The notes under the pieces are model-generated. The model was not told the DNA's origin and did no database searches. It worked only from the letters and a program-made list of their open reading frames with translations. Of a stretch of DNA of 64,000 nt, positions 35,667 through 48,585 are shown one piece after another. Location: positions 62,001 through 126,000 of the forward strand of contig JABFQX010000002.1 of NCBI GenBank assembly GCA_013141505.1, written 5' to 3'. Each line of letters begins with the position of its first letter. Position 1 is the stretch's first letter. Position numbers and translations under genes: made by a program. This DNA comes from Methyloglobulus sp. GTDB lineage: Bacteria; Pseudomonadota; Gammaproteobacteria; Methylococcales; Methylomonadaceae.

Positions 35667-38183
35667 ATGCAGGAAAATTATCAAGCGCTAGAGATCGAGC
35701 AACGCGTACAAAAAAATTGGCAAGAATCGGGGGTTTTTACAGCTACCGAATCGTCCGCCCAAGAAAAATATTATTGCCTGTCGATGTTCCCTTACCCCAG
35801 CGGCAAATTGCACATGGGTCATGTTCGCAATTATACAATTGGTGATGTCATCAGCCGCTATCAACGCATGTTGGGCAAGAATGTCATGCAGCCGATGGGT
35901 TGGGATGCCTTTGGACTGCCGGCAGAAAATGCGGCCATGCAGCATGGTGTGCATCCTGCAGACTGGACGTACAGCAATATCGACTACATGCGCGACCAGC
36001 TCAAGCGTCTTGGTTTTGGCTATGACTGGGATAGAGAGATAGCCACCTGCGATCCTAATTATTACAAATGGGAGCAGTGGTTTTTCCTGAAATTGCTGGA
36101 AAAAGGCCTTGCCTACAAAAAGACCGCCCCCGTTAACTGGTGTCCAAAAGACATGACCGTGCTTGCCAATGAGCAAGTGATTGATGGTTGCTGCTGGCGT
36201 TGTGATGCCAAAGTTGAGCGCAAAGAAATAGCCCAATGGTTCTTGAAAATTACTGCCTATGCGGATGAATTGCTGCAATCTTTGGACACGCTCGATGGCT
36301 GGCCGGAACAGGTCAAGACCATGCAAGCCAATTGGATTGGCAAAAGTTATGGCGTACGGTTTGCCTTCCCTTACGAACTCGATGGCAAACCAGAGCTGCT
36401 TTGGGTTTACACCACCCGCGCCGATACCATCATGGGCGTTACTTTTTGTGCTGTGGCAGCCGCACATCCCTTAGCTATTCATGCCGCCAAGACCAATCCT
36501 GAACTGGCAGAATTCTTAAAAGAATGTGAGCGGAGCGGAACGGCGGAAGCCGATATGGCTACCATGGAAAAGAAGGGAATGCCAACCGACATTTCTGTAA
36601 CGCATCCGTTGACTGGAGAACAAATACCAGTCTGGGTCGGCAACTATGTGTTGATGAATTACGGCGAAGGTGCTGTCATGGCTGTGCCAGCCCATGATGA
36701 GCGGGATTTTTATTTTGCCAATAAATACGAACTACCCATTGTCCAAGTTTTGAATCGTAAGAATGACGAATTTTCTAACGAAGAAACGCCGTTCGATTCT
36801 CAAAACTGGCAGGCTTGGTATGCTGCTAAAGATGAATCAATGCTTTTGCTCAACAGTGGTAAATATAACGGCCTAAGCCCAAAAGATGCCATAGATGCCA
36901 TAGCTAACGACCTGAAAGCTAAAGAACTAGGTGAAAAGCAGGTCAACTTCCGTTTGCGCGACTGGGGTGTTTCCCGTCAACGCTATTGGGGCGCACCGAT
37001 TCCGGTCATATATTGTGATGATTGCGGTACTGTACCTGTACCCGAAAAAGATTTGCCAGTCACCTTACCTAAAGACGTGGTTTTGGACGGTTCGCAATCG
37101 CCGTTAATAGCGCACCCAACTTTCTCGAAATGTGACTGCCCAACGTGTGGTAAATCTGCTCGGCGCGAAACCGATACCTTCGATACCTTTATGGAATCAT
37201 CTTGGTATTTCGCCCGATTTGCCAGCCAACCCGACAACGCTATGCTCGATGCAAAAGCCAGTCATTGGTTGCCTGTTGACCATTACATCGGCGGCATAGA
37301 GCATGCTATCTTGCATTTGTTATATGCCCGCTTTTATACCAAGTTATTGCGCGATGAAGGCTTGGTTATTTGCGACGAACCCTTCAAGAAATTGCTCACC
37401 CAAGGCATGGTACTTAAAGACGGCAGCAAAATGTCCAAGTCAAAAGGCAATACGGTTGACCCGCAAGGTTTAATAGACCAATACGGCGCGGACACTGTAC
37501 GCTTGTTCATCATGTTTGCTGCGCCACCAGAGCAGTCATTGGAATGGTCGGATAGTGGTGTGGAAGGCGCTTCACGCTTTTTGAAACGCTTGTGGCGGCA
37601 GGTTTATCTGCATGTTAAATCATTGGGTGACGATATTAATAAGGGTTTAACTTGGTTATATTTGCAAAAAGATAAAAACGCCTATACATCAGAACAACAA
37701 TCGGTCAGAAGGCAATTACACCAAACCATCCAGAAAGTCAGCCACGATATGGGCGTTCGTACCATATTTAACACGGCTATCGCGGCGAATATGGAATTGC
37801 TCAATACCTTATCCAGATTTGAGGATGACTCCAATAATGCCAAAGCGATCAGGCAAGAAGCATTGGAAGCCATCGTACTGATGTTATCGCCCATCGTTCC
37901 GCATATCTGCCATCAATTGTGGCTGGACTTGGGGCATAAAGACATGCTGGTTAATGTTCCGTGGCCGCAGGTGGACGCGACAGCTTTAGTGCAAGATTCC
38001 ATAGATTATGTCCTGCAAGTGAATGGTAAATTGCGCAGCAAAATGACTGTCCCGGCCTTGGCGACTAATGCAGAAATAGAAAAAACGGCATTGGCTGACG
38101 AACATGTGATTAAATTTGTCGATGGAAACGCCATTAAAAAAGTCATTATTGTACCCAAGAAATTGGTCAACATTGTCATATAG
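35667..38183 (+). CDS. leuS: leucyl-tRNA synthetase
   Basis: Charges tRNA-Leu with leucine. The 838-residue class I enzyme has the HIGH-type motif [19 protein letters not shown] near residue 45, a CP1 editing domain ([13 protein letters not shown] at about 250), and the KMSKS loop [15 protein letters not shown] near 600. Zinc-type cysteines occur in CDCPTCGK. E. coli LeuS is 860 residues. The ATG after AAGGATG... was chosen because [18 protein letters not shown] aligns with the usual N-terminus; an upstream start adds 15 residues. First gene of the leuS-lptE-holA run. Confidence 0.96.
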   Translation: MQENYQALEIEQRVQKNWQESGVFTATESSAQEKYYCLSMFPYPSGKLHMGHVRNYTIGDVISRYQRMLGKNVMQPMGWDAFGLPAENAAMQHGVHPADWTYSNIDYMRDQLKRLGFGYDWDREIATCDPNYYKWEQWFFLKLLEKGLAYKKTAPVNWCPKDMTVLANEQVIDGCCWRCDAKVERKEIAQWFLKITAYADELLQSLDTLDGWPEQVKTMQANWIGKSYGVRFAFPYELDGKPELLWVYTTRADTIMGVTFCAVAAAHPLAIHAAKTNPELAEFLKECERSGTAEADMATMEKKGMPTDISVTHPLTGEQIPVWVGNYVLMNYGEGAVMAVPAHDERDFYFANKYELPIVQVLNRKNDEFSNEETPFDSQNWQAWYAAKDESMLLLNSGKYNGLSPKDAIDAIANDLKAKELGEKQVNFRLRDWGVSRQRYWGAPIPVIYCDDCGTVPVPEKDLPVTLPKDVVLDGSQSPLIAHPTFSKCDCPTCGKSARRETDTFDTFMESSWYFARFASQPDNAMLDAKASHWLPVDHYIGGIEHAILHLLYARFYTKLLRDEGLVICDEPFKKLLTQGMVLKDGSKMSKSKGNTVDPQGLIDQYGADTVRLFIMFAAPPEQSLEWSDSGVEGASRFLKRLWRQVYLHVKSLGDDINKGLTWLYLQKDKNAYTSEQQSVRRQLHQTIQKVSHDMGVRTIFNTAIAANMELLNTLSRFEDDSNNAKAIRQEALEAIVLMLSPIVPHICHQLWLDLGHKDMLVNVPWPQVDATALVQDSIDYVLQVNGKLRSKMTVPALATNAEIEKTALADEHVIKFVDGNAIKKVIIVPKKLVNIVI

Positions 38184-38193
38184 GAGCCAGTTT

Positions 38194-38691
38194 GTGCGGA
38201 TAACTCGATCAGCCATCTTAATTGCCGCGCTACTAACAAGCGCGTGTGGTTATCATTTGCGCGGTGCTTATGACTTGCCCGCCGGAATGAAAGCCGTTTT
38301 TTTGCAGGGCGGATCATCAGCTCTACGTGAGCAACTAAATAATGCGTTGAAATCATCTTCCGGGCGGCTTGTTGATTCGCCAGAAAAGGCCGAAGTTGTG
38401 CTGAGGATAATGGGCGACACTATTGAGCGTCGCGCCTTGTCCTTGAGCGAAAGGGGGAGGTCGAATGAAATCGAACTGGCAGGGCATCTGGAATATGAAA
38501 TGCTTGATTCCAAAGGCGCTGTTCTGGTTACGAATGAGCCGATTGATTTTAGGCGCGAATATTTTAACGACCAGCAAGATGTTATCGCCAAGGATAATGA
38601 AGAAACCGTTATCCGAACTGAAATGTATCAGCAAGTGGTCAGAACAATTATTAACCGTGGTCGGGCTGCCTTGCAGGGCAAAGCCAAATAA
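38194..38691 (+). CDS. lptE: LPS-assembly lipoprotein LptE
   Basis: A 165-residue outer-membrane lipoprotein that plugs the LptD barrel and helps insert LPS. The GTG start lies 10 bases after the leuS stop with TAGGAG just upstream. The signal peptide ends in a lipobox LTSACGYHLRGAYDLP, where CGYHLRG is the family signature. Length fits the family (E. coli 193). An upstream ATG inside leuS is in frame but would bury the lipobox. It lies between leuS and holA as in E. coli. Confidence 0.92.
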   Translation: MRITRSAILIAALLTSACGYHLRGAYDLPAGMKAVFLQGGSSALREQLNNALKSSSGRLVDSPEKAEVVLRIMGDTIERRALSLSERGRSNEIELAGHLEYEMLDSKGAVLVTNEPIDFRREYFNDQQDVIAKDNEETVIRTEMYQQVVRTIINRGRAALQGKAK

Positions 38692-38711
38692 AATAGACAG
38701 ACCTAAATAGG

Positions 38712-39734
38712 ATGCAGATAAAGGCGCAGCAATTAGAGGCCGCGTTGCAAAAATCCCTGGCTCCGGTTTACCTTATCTGTGGTGAAGAGCCACAGCAGAT
38801 GGTAGGGTTATCTGATTTAATCAGGCACTCGGCAAAATCCAAGGGGTTTACCACACGTGAAATTTTTTTCGTCGACAAAATTTTCGACTGGAAGCAAATT
38901 AATGTTTCCGCAGACACTTTTTCGCTCTTTGCCGACAAAAAAATTATCGACATCAGGTTGCCAACCGGAACGCCGGGAGTTGAAGGTGCAAAAGCATTAA
39001 CGGCTTATTGCCAACGACCGCCAGAAGATACCTTATTGCTGATTACTGCCGGAAAAATTGGCAGAGACTCGCAAAAATCGGCTTGGTATCAAGCCATCGA
39101 CAAAATTGGTTGTGTTATCCAGGTGTGGCCGTTAACCGGCCAAGACCTGCTGCGCTGGATACAAGACAGGATGCAGCAACGCGGTATTGTGCCAGAACCA
39201 GGTGCGGTTAAATTGTTGGTTGACCGGGTTGAAGGCAATTTGCTGGCTGCAGCTCAGGAAATCGAAAAACTGTATGTTTTGTATGGATCGGGCACGTTAA
39301 GTACCCGGCAAATCATCGACGTAGTGGCAGACAATTCCCGCTACGATGTTTTTAAGCTGGTCGAATCGGCAATGGCTGGGCAGGTTGATAAAGTTCTAAA
39401 AATTTTGTCGTCCCTGAAAGCCGAAGGCATCGCGTCGGCTATTGTGTTATGGGCGCTCACGCGGGAAACCAGGCTATTGATTGCTTATAAAGCCGCACAA
39501 GGCCAAGGTGAAAAAGAATTGATTTTGAAAAAAAATGGCGTTTGGGGTGAGCGCAAACAACTGCTTGATTCGTCAGCCAAAAGGCTAACTCACACTGAAC
39601 TAAATCAAGTGTTAATCTTGGGTGCAAAAGCAGACCGCCAAATCAAAGGCCAACAGCAAGGTGATGCTTGGGAAACATTGTTGGAGGCTAGCTTAGTATT
39701 GGCTTCTGTTTTGGTGTTGGATGAAACGGGTTAG
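38712..39734 (+). CDS. holA: DNA polymerase III subunit delta
   Basis: A 340-residue clamp-loader subunit that opens the beta clamp. The N-terminal AAA+-like domain has PVYLICGEEPQQMVGLSDLI, FSLFADKKIIDIRLP (clamp-contact region) and a Walker-like area without a functional P-loop, as expected for delta. The C-terminal collar domain has KLLVDRVEGNLLAAAQEIEK and FKLVESAMAGQVDKVLKIL. Length equals the E. coli protein (343). Follows lptE by 20 bases. Its 3' end overlaps a possible upstream start of the next gene. Confidence 0.93.
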   Translation: MQIKAQQLEAALQKSLAPVYLICGEEPQQMVGLSDLIRHSAKSKGFTTREIFFVDKIFDWKQINVSADTFSLFADKKIIDIRLPTGTPGVEGAKALTAYCQRPPEDTLLLITAGKIGRDSQKSAWYQAIDKIGCVIQVWPLTGQDLLRWIQDRMQQRGIVPEPGAVKLLVDRVEGNLLAAAQEIEKLYVLYGSGTLSTRQIIDVVADNSRYDVFKLVESAMAGQVDKVLKILSSLKAEGIASAIVLWALTRETRLLIAYKAAQGQGEKELILKKNGVWGERKQLLDSSAKRLTHTELNQVLILGAKADRQIKGQQQGDAWETLLEASLVLASVLVLDETG

Positions 39735-39765
39735 CCAAAGTGAAGGCGAAAAATGCCGAAAAGCC

Positions 39766-41647
<1,882 letters not shown>

Positions 41648-41688
41648 TGGGCGATTATCTAATTATACGAATAATAACTGAGGGTAAC

Positions 41689-42036
41689 ATGAGTTTCTTT
41701 ATTTCCGACGCGTTAGCCGCCGCACCTGCAATACAACAACCTGGCATGGAAGGATTGCTGTTTCCGGTCGGCATTCTGGTGTTTTTTTATTTTTTGTTTC
41801 TGCGCCCTCAAGCTCAACGCGCTAAGGAAAAAAAGCAAATGATTGCCGCAATGAATGTTGGTGCAGAAGTCGTTACCGCAGGCGGTATTTTGGGTAAGAT
41901 TGCCGAGTTGGACGATAATTTTGCCAAGCTGGAAGTCGGCGACGGCATATTTATTCAGGTTCAGCGTCAAAGTATAGAAACCATGATGCCAAAAGGAACT
42001 TACAAAGCTGTGGTCAACAAAAAAACCAAGGCATAA
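41689..42036 (+). CDS. yajC: preprotein translocase subunit YajC
   Basis: A 115-residue small membrane partner of SecDF. One hydrophobic helix (GILVFFYFLFLRP) is followed by a basic stretch (QAQRAKEKKQMIAAM) and a cytoplasmic domain with GAEVVTAGGILGKIAEL, all typical. The ATG after GAGGGTAAC gives the family length; an upstream in-frame start would overlap tgt. It precedes secD by 59 bases. Confidence 0.95.
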   Translation: MSFFISDALAAAPAIQQPGMEGLLFPVGILVFFYFLFLRPQAQRAKEKKQMIAAMNVGAEVVTAGGILGKIAELDDNFAKLEVGDGIFIQVQRQSIETMMPKGTYKAVVNKKTKA

Positions 42037-42095
42037 TCTATCGCTATGCCGAGCGATTAGAAAATCGCGGCATCGTTTAATTCATGGAATAACAC

Positions 42096-43937
42096 ATGCA
42101 AAACCATTATCCTTTCTGGAAAAACTTGCTGATATTGAGCGTTTTCCTAATCAGCTTTATTTATTCGCTCCCGAATTTGTTTGGTGAAGATCCGTCTGTT
42201 CAGGTTTCATCCAGCAATGCCCTTACTACAGAGCAAGCCAACAAAATCGAATCGACCATAAAGTCCAGTGGCGTAAATTCAAAAGCATTCCAATTTAAAG
42301 ATGGTCGAATATTGGCGCGTTTTGCCAATACCGACGACCAGTTAAAAGTTGCTGACTTGCTTCGCGAGCAAATGGGCAGTGATGCCACCGTTGCTTTAAA
42401 TCTTGCGCCAACAACGCCAAGCTGGTTACAGGCAATAGGTGCTGATGCCATGTATTTGGGGTTAGATTTACGCGGCGGGGTGCATTTTTTGCTCGAAGTT
42501 GATATGGATGCCGCAGTCAAGCAAGCCGAAGAACGTTATACCGAAGATCTGCGTTTAGCTCTGCGGGATGCAAAAATTCGTTATCTTTCGGTGGCAAAAG
42601 ACAGCGGTTTTATTAAGCTCAAATTGAAATCTGCCGAAGACAAGGCGGCTGTGTTTGCGCTTTTGGGTAAAGACTTTAGAGGCTTGAAAGTTACTGAACC
42701 CAATGAGCCAGATCAACTTTGGGCGCAAATGTCCGAGATTGATATCCGCGAGGTAAAGAAATTTGCCGTCGCCCAGAATATGACGACCTTGCGGAACCGT
42801 GTCAACGAATTGGGCGTTGCCGAACCGGTTATCCAACAGCAAGGCGACAACCGGATTGTCGTGCAATTGCCCGGTGTGCAAGATACTACCCGCGCCAAAG
42901 AAATTTTGGGTACAACCGCTACCTTAGAGTATCGCTTGGTCGATGTCGAACACGATGTGCAAAAAGCCGTTGAAGGTCATGTGCCGGTAGGCAGTAAATT
43001 GTATTATGACAAGAACAAAAGCCCGGTATTACTGGACAAGCGCGTCATCGTCACAGGTGATCAGATTGTTGATGCATCATCCGGTATGGATCAAGATGGT
43101 CGTCCCGCCGTCTTCATTTCTTTGAATGGTGTTGGTGCGGCGAAAATGGGCAAATTGACCCAAAGCAATATCGGCAAGCCGATGGCTGTTGTATTTATTG
43201 AAAACAAGGTCGAGACCAAAACCGTGGCGGGACAAAAAATCCGTCACAAAGAAGTTGTTGAAAAAGTTATCAGTGTTGCGACTATTCAGGGCGCTTTCAG
43301 CAAACGCTTCCAGACGACAGGGCTGGATAGCCCACAAGAAGCACGAAACCTTTCGCTTCTGCTCCGTGCAGGTGCGCTAGCGGCACCGGTTGATATTGTT
43401 GAAGAACGTACAGTAGGGCCGAGTTTGGGTCAGGACAACATTAATAAAGGTGTTTTGTCGTTTGTGGTCGGCTTTGTGCTGGTCGTATTGCTGATGGCGG
43501 GTTATTACAAGGTATTCGGCATGATTGCTGATGTCGCATTGGCCTTTAACGTCGTTATCGTCATCGCCATTTTGTCGATGTTACAAGCGACGCTGACCTT
43601 GCCGGGGATCGCCGGTATTATTTTGACCGTGGGCATGTCGGTTGATGCTAACGTACTGATTTTTGAACGGATTCGCGAAGAAATAAAAAATGGCAATACG
43701 CCACAGTCCGCGATTTATATGGGCTATGACCGGGCTTTTGGAACTATTCTTGATTCGCATGTCACCAACCTAGTAGTAGCGGTGGTGTTATTTGCTTTCG
43801 GCACAGGTTCTGTGAAAGGTTTTGCCGTGACACTGATTATTGGTATTTTGTCTTCCATGTTTACCGCAATTGCGGGAACACGGATGATCATAAACTGGGT
43901 ATACGGTAACCGTAGGGTCGATAAGCTATCAATCTAG
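42096..43937 (+). CDS. secD: protein translocase subunit SecD
   Basis: A 613-residue inner-membrane protein that uses the proton gradient to help complete protein export with SecF. It starts with one helix (LLILSVFLISFIYSLPNLFG), then a large periplasmic P1 region with LGLDLRGGVHFLLEVDMD and VVQLPGVQDTTRAKEILGTT, then the five-helix RND-like bundle (VGMSVDANVLIFERIREEIK with the functional Asp). The length matches E. coli SecD (615). Followed by secF after 51 bases. Confidence 0.97.
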   Translation: MQNHYPFWKNLLILSVFLISFIYSLPNLFGEDPSVQVSSSNALTTEQANKIESTIKSSGVNSKAFQFKDGRILARFANTDDQLKVADLLREQMGSDATVALNLAPTTPSWLQAIGADAMYLGLDLRGGVHFLLEVDMDAAVKQAEERYTEDLRLALRDAKIRYLSVAKDSGFIKLKLKSAEDKAAVFALLGKDFRGLKVTEPNEPDQLWAQMSEIDIREVKKFAVAQNMTTLRNRVNELGVAEPVIQQQGDNRIVVQLPGVQDTTRAKEILGTTATLEYRLVDVEHDVQKAVEGHVPVGSKLYYDKNKSPVLLDKRVIVTGDQIVDASSGMDQDGRPAVFISLNGVGAAKMGKLTQSNIGKPMAVVFIENKVETKTVAGQKIRHKEVVEKVISVATIQGAFSKRFQTTGLDSPQEARNLSLLLRAGALAAPVDIVEERTVGPSLGQDNINKGVLSFVVGFVLVVLLMAGYYKVFGMIADVALAFNVVIVIAILSMLQATLTLPGIAGIILTVGMSVDANVLIFERIREEIKNGNTPQSAIYMGYDRAFGTILDSHVTNLVVAVVLFAFGTGSVKGFAVTLIIGILSSMFTAIAGTRMIINWVYGNRRVDKLSI

Positions 43938-43988
43938 TTTTGATCGATAACTATACGTTTTAGTCCGAAATAAACATATAAAGAACTT

Positions 43989-44915
43989 ATGAAGAGCACA
44001 ACTATTAATTTTATCGGCAACCGAAAAATTGCCATGACCTTTTCAACCATACTGATGATAATAGCCATTGTATCGCTCGCCACGCGAGGCTTGCGTATGG
44101 GTATTGATTTCACCGGAGGTACGTTGATTGAAGTCGGTTATCAACAAGCCGCCGATTTGACAACACTGCGTAAGACTTTAGACGAGTCCGGTTTTGCGAA
44201 TGCGACCGTGCAGAATTTTGGCAGCACCAAAGATGTCTTGATACGCTTGAAACTTCAAGAAGGCATAAGTAGTGCGGATTTAAGCACCAAAGTCCTGGAG
44301 GCCATCAACAAAAATGCCGCAACGCCAGCCAGTCTGCGCCGTGTCGAATTTGTCGGGCCACAGGTTGGTGACGATCTTGCCACCGACGGTTTTTTGGCTT
44401 TGCTGTACTCAACATTAGCCATCTTGGTTTATATTTCCTTACGGTTTGAATGGAAGTTTTCAGTCGGTGCGATTATCGCAACATTTCACGATGTCATCGT
44501 GACGCTTGGCGTATTTTCGGTATTCGCCCTGGAGTTCGATCTGACGGTGTTGGCCGCTATTCTTGCCCTGATCGGTTATTCGTTAAACGATACCATCGTG
44601 GTTTATGACCGTATTCGGGAAAACTTCATGAAGATGCGTAAAATCTCAACTGAAGACATGATGAACATTGCGGTCAATGACACTTTAAGCCGAACCATCA
44701 TGATTTCGATGACTGTGTTTTTGGTGCTGGTTTCCCTATTTTTCTTAGGGGGGGAGGTTATCCATAATTTCTCTATTGCCTTATTGTTCGGCGTAGTTTT
44801 CGGTACATATTCGTCAATCTTTATCGCCAGTCCTGCGGCCTTGATGCTGGGTGTCAGTCCCGAAGATTTAATTGCCCCCGAGAAAGAAGGCGCACATCTC
44901 GATGGGATGCCTTAA
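43989..44915 (+). CDS. secF: protein translocase subunit SecF
   Basis: The 308-residue partner of SecD. Hallmarks are RGLRMGIDFTGGTLIEVGYQ after the first helix, then the membrane bundle with ATFHDVIVTLGVFSVFALEFD and IGYSLNDTIVVYDRIRENF. The length equals typical SecF (323 in E. coli). It ends with a short acidic-basic tail. The order secD-secF matches E. coli, and the next gene is ndk after 78 bases. Confidence 0.96.
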   Translation: MKSTTINFIGNRKIAMTFSTILMIIAIVSLATRGLRMGIDFTGGTLIEVGYQQAADLTTLRKTLDESGFANATVQNFGSTKDVLIRLKLQEGISSADLSTKVLEAINKNAATPASLRRVEFVGPQVGDDLATDGFLALLYSTLAILVYISLRFEWKFSVGAIIATFHDVIVTLGVFSVFALEFDLTVLAAILALIGYSLNDTIVVYDRIRENFMKMRKISTEDMMNIAVNDTLSRTIMISMTVFLVLVSLFFLGGEVIHNFSIALLFGVVFGTYSSIFIASPAALMLGVSPEDLIAPEKEGAHLDGMP

Positions 44916-44993
44916 TCGTAAGCCCTACGATATTGTCGTATCGGTTATAATAAAACATTAATTTTTTTATCTTTTTTGGAGTTTTAAAAACAC

Positions 44994-45425
44994 ATGGCGA
45001 TAGAACGCACATTCTCAATCATCAAACCAGACGCAGTAGCAAAAAATGTCATTGGTGAAATTTACAGCCGCTTTGAAAAAAATGACTTAAAAATCGTTGC
45101 AGCAAAAATGTTGCACCTAACCCAGGCACAAGCCGAAGGGTTTTATGCAGAACACAAAGAACGCGGATTTTTTAAAGATTTAGTGGCGTTCATGATTTCA
45201 GGGCCAGTCATCATGCAGGTTTTGGAAGGCGAAAATGCCGTTCTAAAGCACCGTGAAATTATGGGTGCAACAAATCCTAAAGAAGCTGCGGCTGGCACTA
45301 TTCGGGCTGACTTTGCCAATAGCATCGACGAAAATGCAGTGCATGGTTCTGATGCGCTGGCAACAGCCCAAAGAGAAATTGCTTACTTTTTCTCAGACAA
45401 TGAACTCTGCGCCCGCACCCGCTAA
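44994..45425 (+). CDS. ndk: nucleoside-diphosphate kinase
   Basis: A 143-residue enzyme transferring phosphate between nucleoside tri- and diphosphates. Signatures are [20 protein letters not shown], the [19 protein letters not shown] nucleotide-binding part, and the phosphorylated His in [16 protein letters not shown]. Length equals E. coli Ndk (143). Its 3' end overlaps rlmN by 26 bases. A TTTTTGGAG Shine-Dalgarno lies just upstream. Confidence 0.97.
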   Translation: MAIERTFSIIKPDAVAKNVIGEIYSRFEKNDLKIVAAKMLHLTQAQAEGFYAEHKERGFFKDLVAFMISGPVIMQVLEGENAVLKHREIMGATNPKEAAAGTIRADFANSIDENAVHGSDALATAQREIAYFFSDNELCARTR

Positions 45426-46512
45426 GCAAAACTCATTGAATTTGCTGGATTTTGACAGAGAAGGCTTGGCGGCCTTCTTTGTCGGACTGGGTGAAAAGGC
45501 TTTTCGTGCCACCCAATTAATGAAATGGGTTTATCAGGAAGATATCGTCGACTTCGACTTGATGACTAATTTCAGTAAATCGTTGCGTTCATATTTAAAA
45601 GAAAATTGCCATATTACGACCCCTGAAATCGTCCTGGAAAAGATTGCCAGCGATGGTACGCGTAAGTGGGTGGTTCAGACTGGCTGTGGTAATAAGATCG
45701 AAACGGTATTTATCCCAGAAGAAAGTCGGGGTACTTTGTGCGTGTCATCACAAGTGGGTTGTGCACTGGCCTGTACGTTTTGCTCGACCGCCCAACAAGG
45801 CTTTAACCGTAACCTGACGACGGCTGAAATTATCGGACAAGTCAAGGTTGCCCAAGATCGCTTGGGGCAAACGAGAAAAATCACCAATGTCGTCATGATG
45901 GGCATGGGCGAGCCGTTGTTGAATTTTGATAATGTCGTTGCAGCTATGAATCTGATGATGGATGATTTCGCTTACGGGCTTTCCAAACGGCGGGTAACTA
46001 TCAGCACATCCGGTGTGGTACCGGCGATGTATCGCTTGACCGAGGTCTGCGATGTCAGCCTGGCTGTATCCTTACATGCGGTGACCGATGAGTTGCGGGA
46101 TGAGCTGGTTCCAATTAACAAAAAATACCCATTGAAAGAATTGCTTGAGGCTTGTCGGGACAATGCCAAATTGGCTCCCCGACGCACTATTACCTTTGAA
46201 TATGTCATGTTAAATGGTGTTAATGATTCAACCGAAGATGCACACGGTCTGATTGAGTTACTCAAAACTGTGCCATCAAAACTGAATTTGATCCCCTTTA
46301 ATCCGTTTCCTAATTCTATTTATACCTGTTCCAGCAATAACGCCATTCATCGGTTTAAAACCTTATTGAACGATGCCGGAATTGTGACGACGGTAAGAAA
46401 AACCCGTGGCGAAGATATTGATGCGGCCTGTGGGCAATTGGTCGGTCAAGTGGCAGATAAAAGCCGCAGGCACTTAAAACTTAAGACGATGAGTGTTAAT
46501 CATGCCGCTTAA
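45400..46512 (+). CDS. rlmN: dual-specificity 23S rRNA/tRNA adenine-C2 methyltransferase RlmN
   Basis: A 370-residue radical SAM enzyme methylating A2503 of 23S rRNA and A37 of some tRNAs. The iron-sulfur cluster motif is [16 protein letters not shown], followed by [17 protein letters not shown] and [17 protein letters not shown]. The catalytic Cys near the C-terminus lies in [12 protein letters not shown]. The ATG overlapping the ndk end gives the correct N-terminus ([13 protein letters not shown]); an upstream start would add 49 residues of ndk-overlapping sequence. Followed by pilF. Confidence 0.95.
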   Translation: MNSAPAPAKQNSLNLLDFDREGLAAFFVGLGEKAFRATQLMKWVYQEDIVDFDLMTNFSKSLRSYLKENCHITTPEIVLEKIASDGTRKWVVQTGCGNKIETVFIPEESRGTLCVSSQVGCALACTFCSTAQQGFNRNLTTAEIIGQVKVAQDRLGQTRKITNVVMMGMGEPLLNFDNVVAAMNLMMDDFAYGLSKRRVTISTSGVVPAMYRLTEVCDVSLAVSLHAVTDELRDELVPINKKYPLKELLEACRDNAKLAPRRTITFEYVMLNGVNDSTEDAHGLIELLKTVPSKLNLIPFNPFPNSIYTCSSNNAIHRFKTLLNDAGIVTTVRKTRGEDIDAACGQLVGQVADKSRRHLKLKTMSVNHAA

Positions 46513-47257
46513 ATCGCTTAATAAAATAACCCGAGTAACCGTTGGTTTGCTGTCAATGACCTTGGTAGCCTGTTCCTGGTTTTCAGCTGGTTCCGATGAA
46601 AAGCCAACTGATGTCTATATGCAGTTGGGTGTTCGCTATATGGAGTTGAATAAACTCGAATTAGCCAAAGAAAACTTGCAGAAAGCCGTGGACAAAGATA
46701 GCGATAATTACCGGGCGCACAGTGCTTTGGGCTACTTGTATGAAAAAATCAATAAGCTGGATAATGCCAAACAGCATTATGAAGCGGCGTTGAGTATTGC
46801 CCCTGATGACGCGGGCGTACAAAACAATTTTGGCCGCTTCCTGTGTGAGCGTAGACAATTTGACAAAGGCTTGGCATTGCTGATTCAAGCTGGTGACAAT
46901 ATGTTGAATGATAAACAGTGGTTAGCCTTGACCAATGCCGGACGTTGCCAGCTTGGTATGGGGCAGCGTGATAAGGCGATCACCTATTTAAGGCAGGCTT
47001 TGGCGTTGAATGATCGCTACGCGCCGGCTTTGTTTGAAATGCAAAGAATCAGTTATGAAATTGGTGAGTATCGGGCATCAGAAGATTACTTGCAGCGTTA
47101 TCTGGGTGAAGCCAACCACACACCGGAAACTTTGTGGATAGGCATACAAACCGAACAAGCATTAGGGAATTCGTCGCTTGCCAATGAATACCGCAACCTG
47201 TTATTGGATAAATTTCCAGATTCCAATGAAGCCAAACAAGTGTCCGGCATTCGTTAG
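46502..47257 (+). CDS. pilF: type IV pilus biogenesis/stability lipoprotein PilF (PilW)
   Basis: A 251-residue outer-membrane lipoprotein with a lipobox near residue 23 ([15 protein letters not shown]). Tandem TPR repeats follow: [40 protein letters not shown] and [19 protein letters not shown]. PilF/PilW pilots or stabilises secretin multimers of type IV pili. It overlaps rlmN by 11 bases, as in many gammaproteobacteria. The ATG was chosen; a GTG three codons upstream is the alternative. No other pilus gene is in the window. Confidence 0.9.
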   Translation: MPLKSLNKITRVTVGLLSMTLVACSWFSAGSDEKPTDVYMQLGVRYMELNKLELAKENLQKAVDKDSDNYRAHSALGYLYEKINKLDNAKQHYEAALSIAPDDAGVQNNFGRFLCERRQFDKGLALLIQAGDNMLNDKQWLALTNAGRCQLGMGQRDKAITYLRQALALNDRYAPALFEMQRISYEIGEYRASEDYLQRYLGEANHTPETLWIGIQTEQALGNSSLANEYRNLLLDKFPDSNEAKQVSGIR

Positions 47258-47272
47258 TTCAACCAATAAACC

Positions 47273-48556
47273 ATGTCAGTGAATATACAAGCCATTCGAG
47301 GAATGCATGATGTCCTCCCGGAGCAAACCCCACTTTGGCAATATGCGGAAAATTGCATCAGGGAAGTGCTCGCCAGTTACGGTTACAGCGAAATCCGTTT
47401 GCCTGTCGTCGAGAAAACCGAGTTGTTTAAACGTTCTATCGGCGAAGTCACCGACATCGTCGAAAAAGAAATGTACACGTTCGATGACCGCAACGGCGAT
47501 TCATTAACCCTCAGGCCAGAAGGTACGGCAGGTTGTTTACGTGCATGTCTGGAGCATGGTTTGCTGCATCATCAAACCCACCGGTTATGGTATTACGGCC
47601 CCATGTACCGACATGAAAGGCCCCAGAAAGGGCGTTATCGGCAATTCATTCAGCTTGGTGTCGAAACTTATGGTATGTCTGGCTCCGCTATTGATGCAGA
47701 ATTGATTTTACTGATGCATCGATTATGGAAGAAACTGGGCATTCGCGGCAAAGTCAGGTTGCAGCTGAATTCCTTGGGAACCATTGCTGAACGCATTGCT
47801 TATCGTGAAGTCCTGGTAGCCTACTTTGAGCAACATAAACATTGTTTGGATGAAGACAGTTTGCGCCGGCTGAATACCAATCCTTTACGTATCTTGGATA
47901 GCAAAAATCCCCAGATGCATGAAGTGATTGCCAACGCGCCGGAGTTGATGGCCTATTTGGGCGATGAAAGCATCGCTCACTTTAAAGCGATTACGACAAG
48001 CCTTGAAGGCTTGGGCGTGGCGTATGAAATTAATCCCAGATTAGTGCGTGGCCTTGATTATTACAGTAAAACCGTATTTGAATGGGTCACTGATGAGCTA
48101 GGTTCGCAAGGTACTGTTTGTGCGGGTGGGCGCTACGATGGGCTTATAGAGCAACTAGGTGGCAAGCCTAACCATGCCGTCGGTTTCGCAATGGGCATGG
48201 AGCGGTTGTTGGCTTTGCTGGAAACCCGCGAAGATATTGCTGTCGCCAAGCCGGTGGATGTTTATCTGATTCGGGTCGGGAACAAAGCGGAGCAGGAAGG
48301 CTTACGTTTTGCCGAAATGCTCAGAGATGAGCTTCCCTCACTGAAACTACAAATAAGTATCGACGGCGGTAACTTCAAAAGCCAGTTCAAAAAGGCTGAC
48401 AAGACCGGAGCAGAATTTGCCATAATTATCGGTGATGATGAAGTTGACCGTGGTGAAGTAGGTATTAAGTTTCTCAGGGATGACCGGCCTCAACAAACCC
48501 TTTCACACACTCAGGCAGTCAGTTTTTTGCAGCAACAACTCCAAATAACGAATTAA
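47273..48556 (+). CDS. hisS: histidyl-tRNA synthetase
   Basis: A 427-residue class II synthetase charging tRNA-His. Motif 2 is [18 protein letters not shown] and the histidine-binding motifs are [14 protein letters not shown] and [20 protein letters not shown]. The C-terminal anticodon-binding domain carries [16 protein letters not shown]. Length matches the E. coli enzyme (424). It lies 15 bases after pilF and 29 bases before yfgM, so all belong to one operon. Confidence 0.97.
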   Translation: MSVNIQAIRGMHDVLPEQTPLWQYAENCIREVLASYGYSEIRLPVVEKTELFKRSIGEVTDIVEKEMYTFDDRNGDSLTLRPEGTAGCLRACLEHGLLHHQTHRLWYYGPMYRHERPQKGRYRQFIQLGVETYGMSGSAIDAELILLMHRLWKKLGIRGKVRLQLNSLGTIAERIAYREVLVAYFEQHKHCLDEDSLRRLNTNPLRILDSKNPQMHEVIANAPELMAYLGDESIAHFKAITTSLEGLGVAYEINPRLVRGLDYYSKTVFEWVTDELGSQGTVCAGGRYDGLIEQLGGKPNHAVGFAMGMERLLALLETREDIAVAKPVDVYLIRVGNKAEQEGLRFAEMLRDELPSLKLQISIDGGNFKSQFKKADKTGAEFAIIIGDDEVDRGEVGIKFLRDDRPQQTLSHTQAVSFLQQQLQITN

Positions 48557-48585
48557 CCCAATCCAAAATAACATAGAGAACGACA

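Noticed and set aside
35688-36467. 259-codon minus-strand frame opposite leuS
   Set aside because: Antisense to leuS, whose catalytic motifs are intact.
36983-37237. possible small minus-strand gene with Cys/His-like pattern inside leuS
   Set aside because: It mirrors the zinc-type Cys region of leuS on the opposite strand and lacks independent support.
44925-44960. possible terminator between secF and ndk
   Set aside because: The complementary pieces around CCCTACGATA are short and not followed by a clear T-run, so it was left out.
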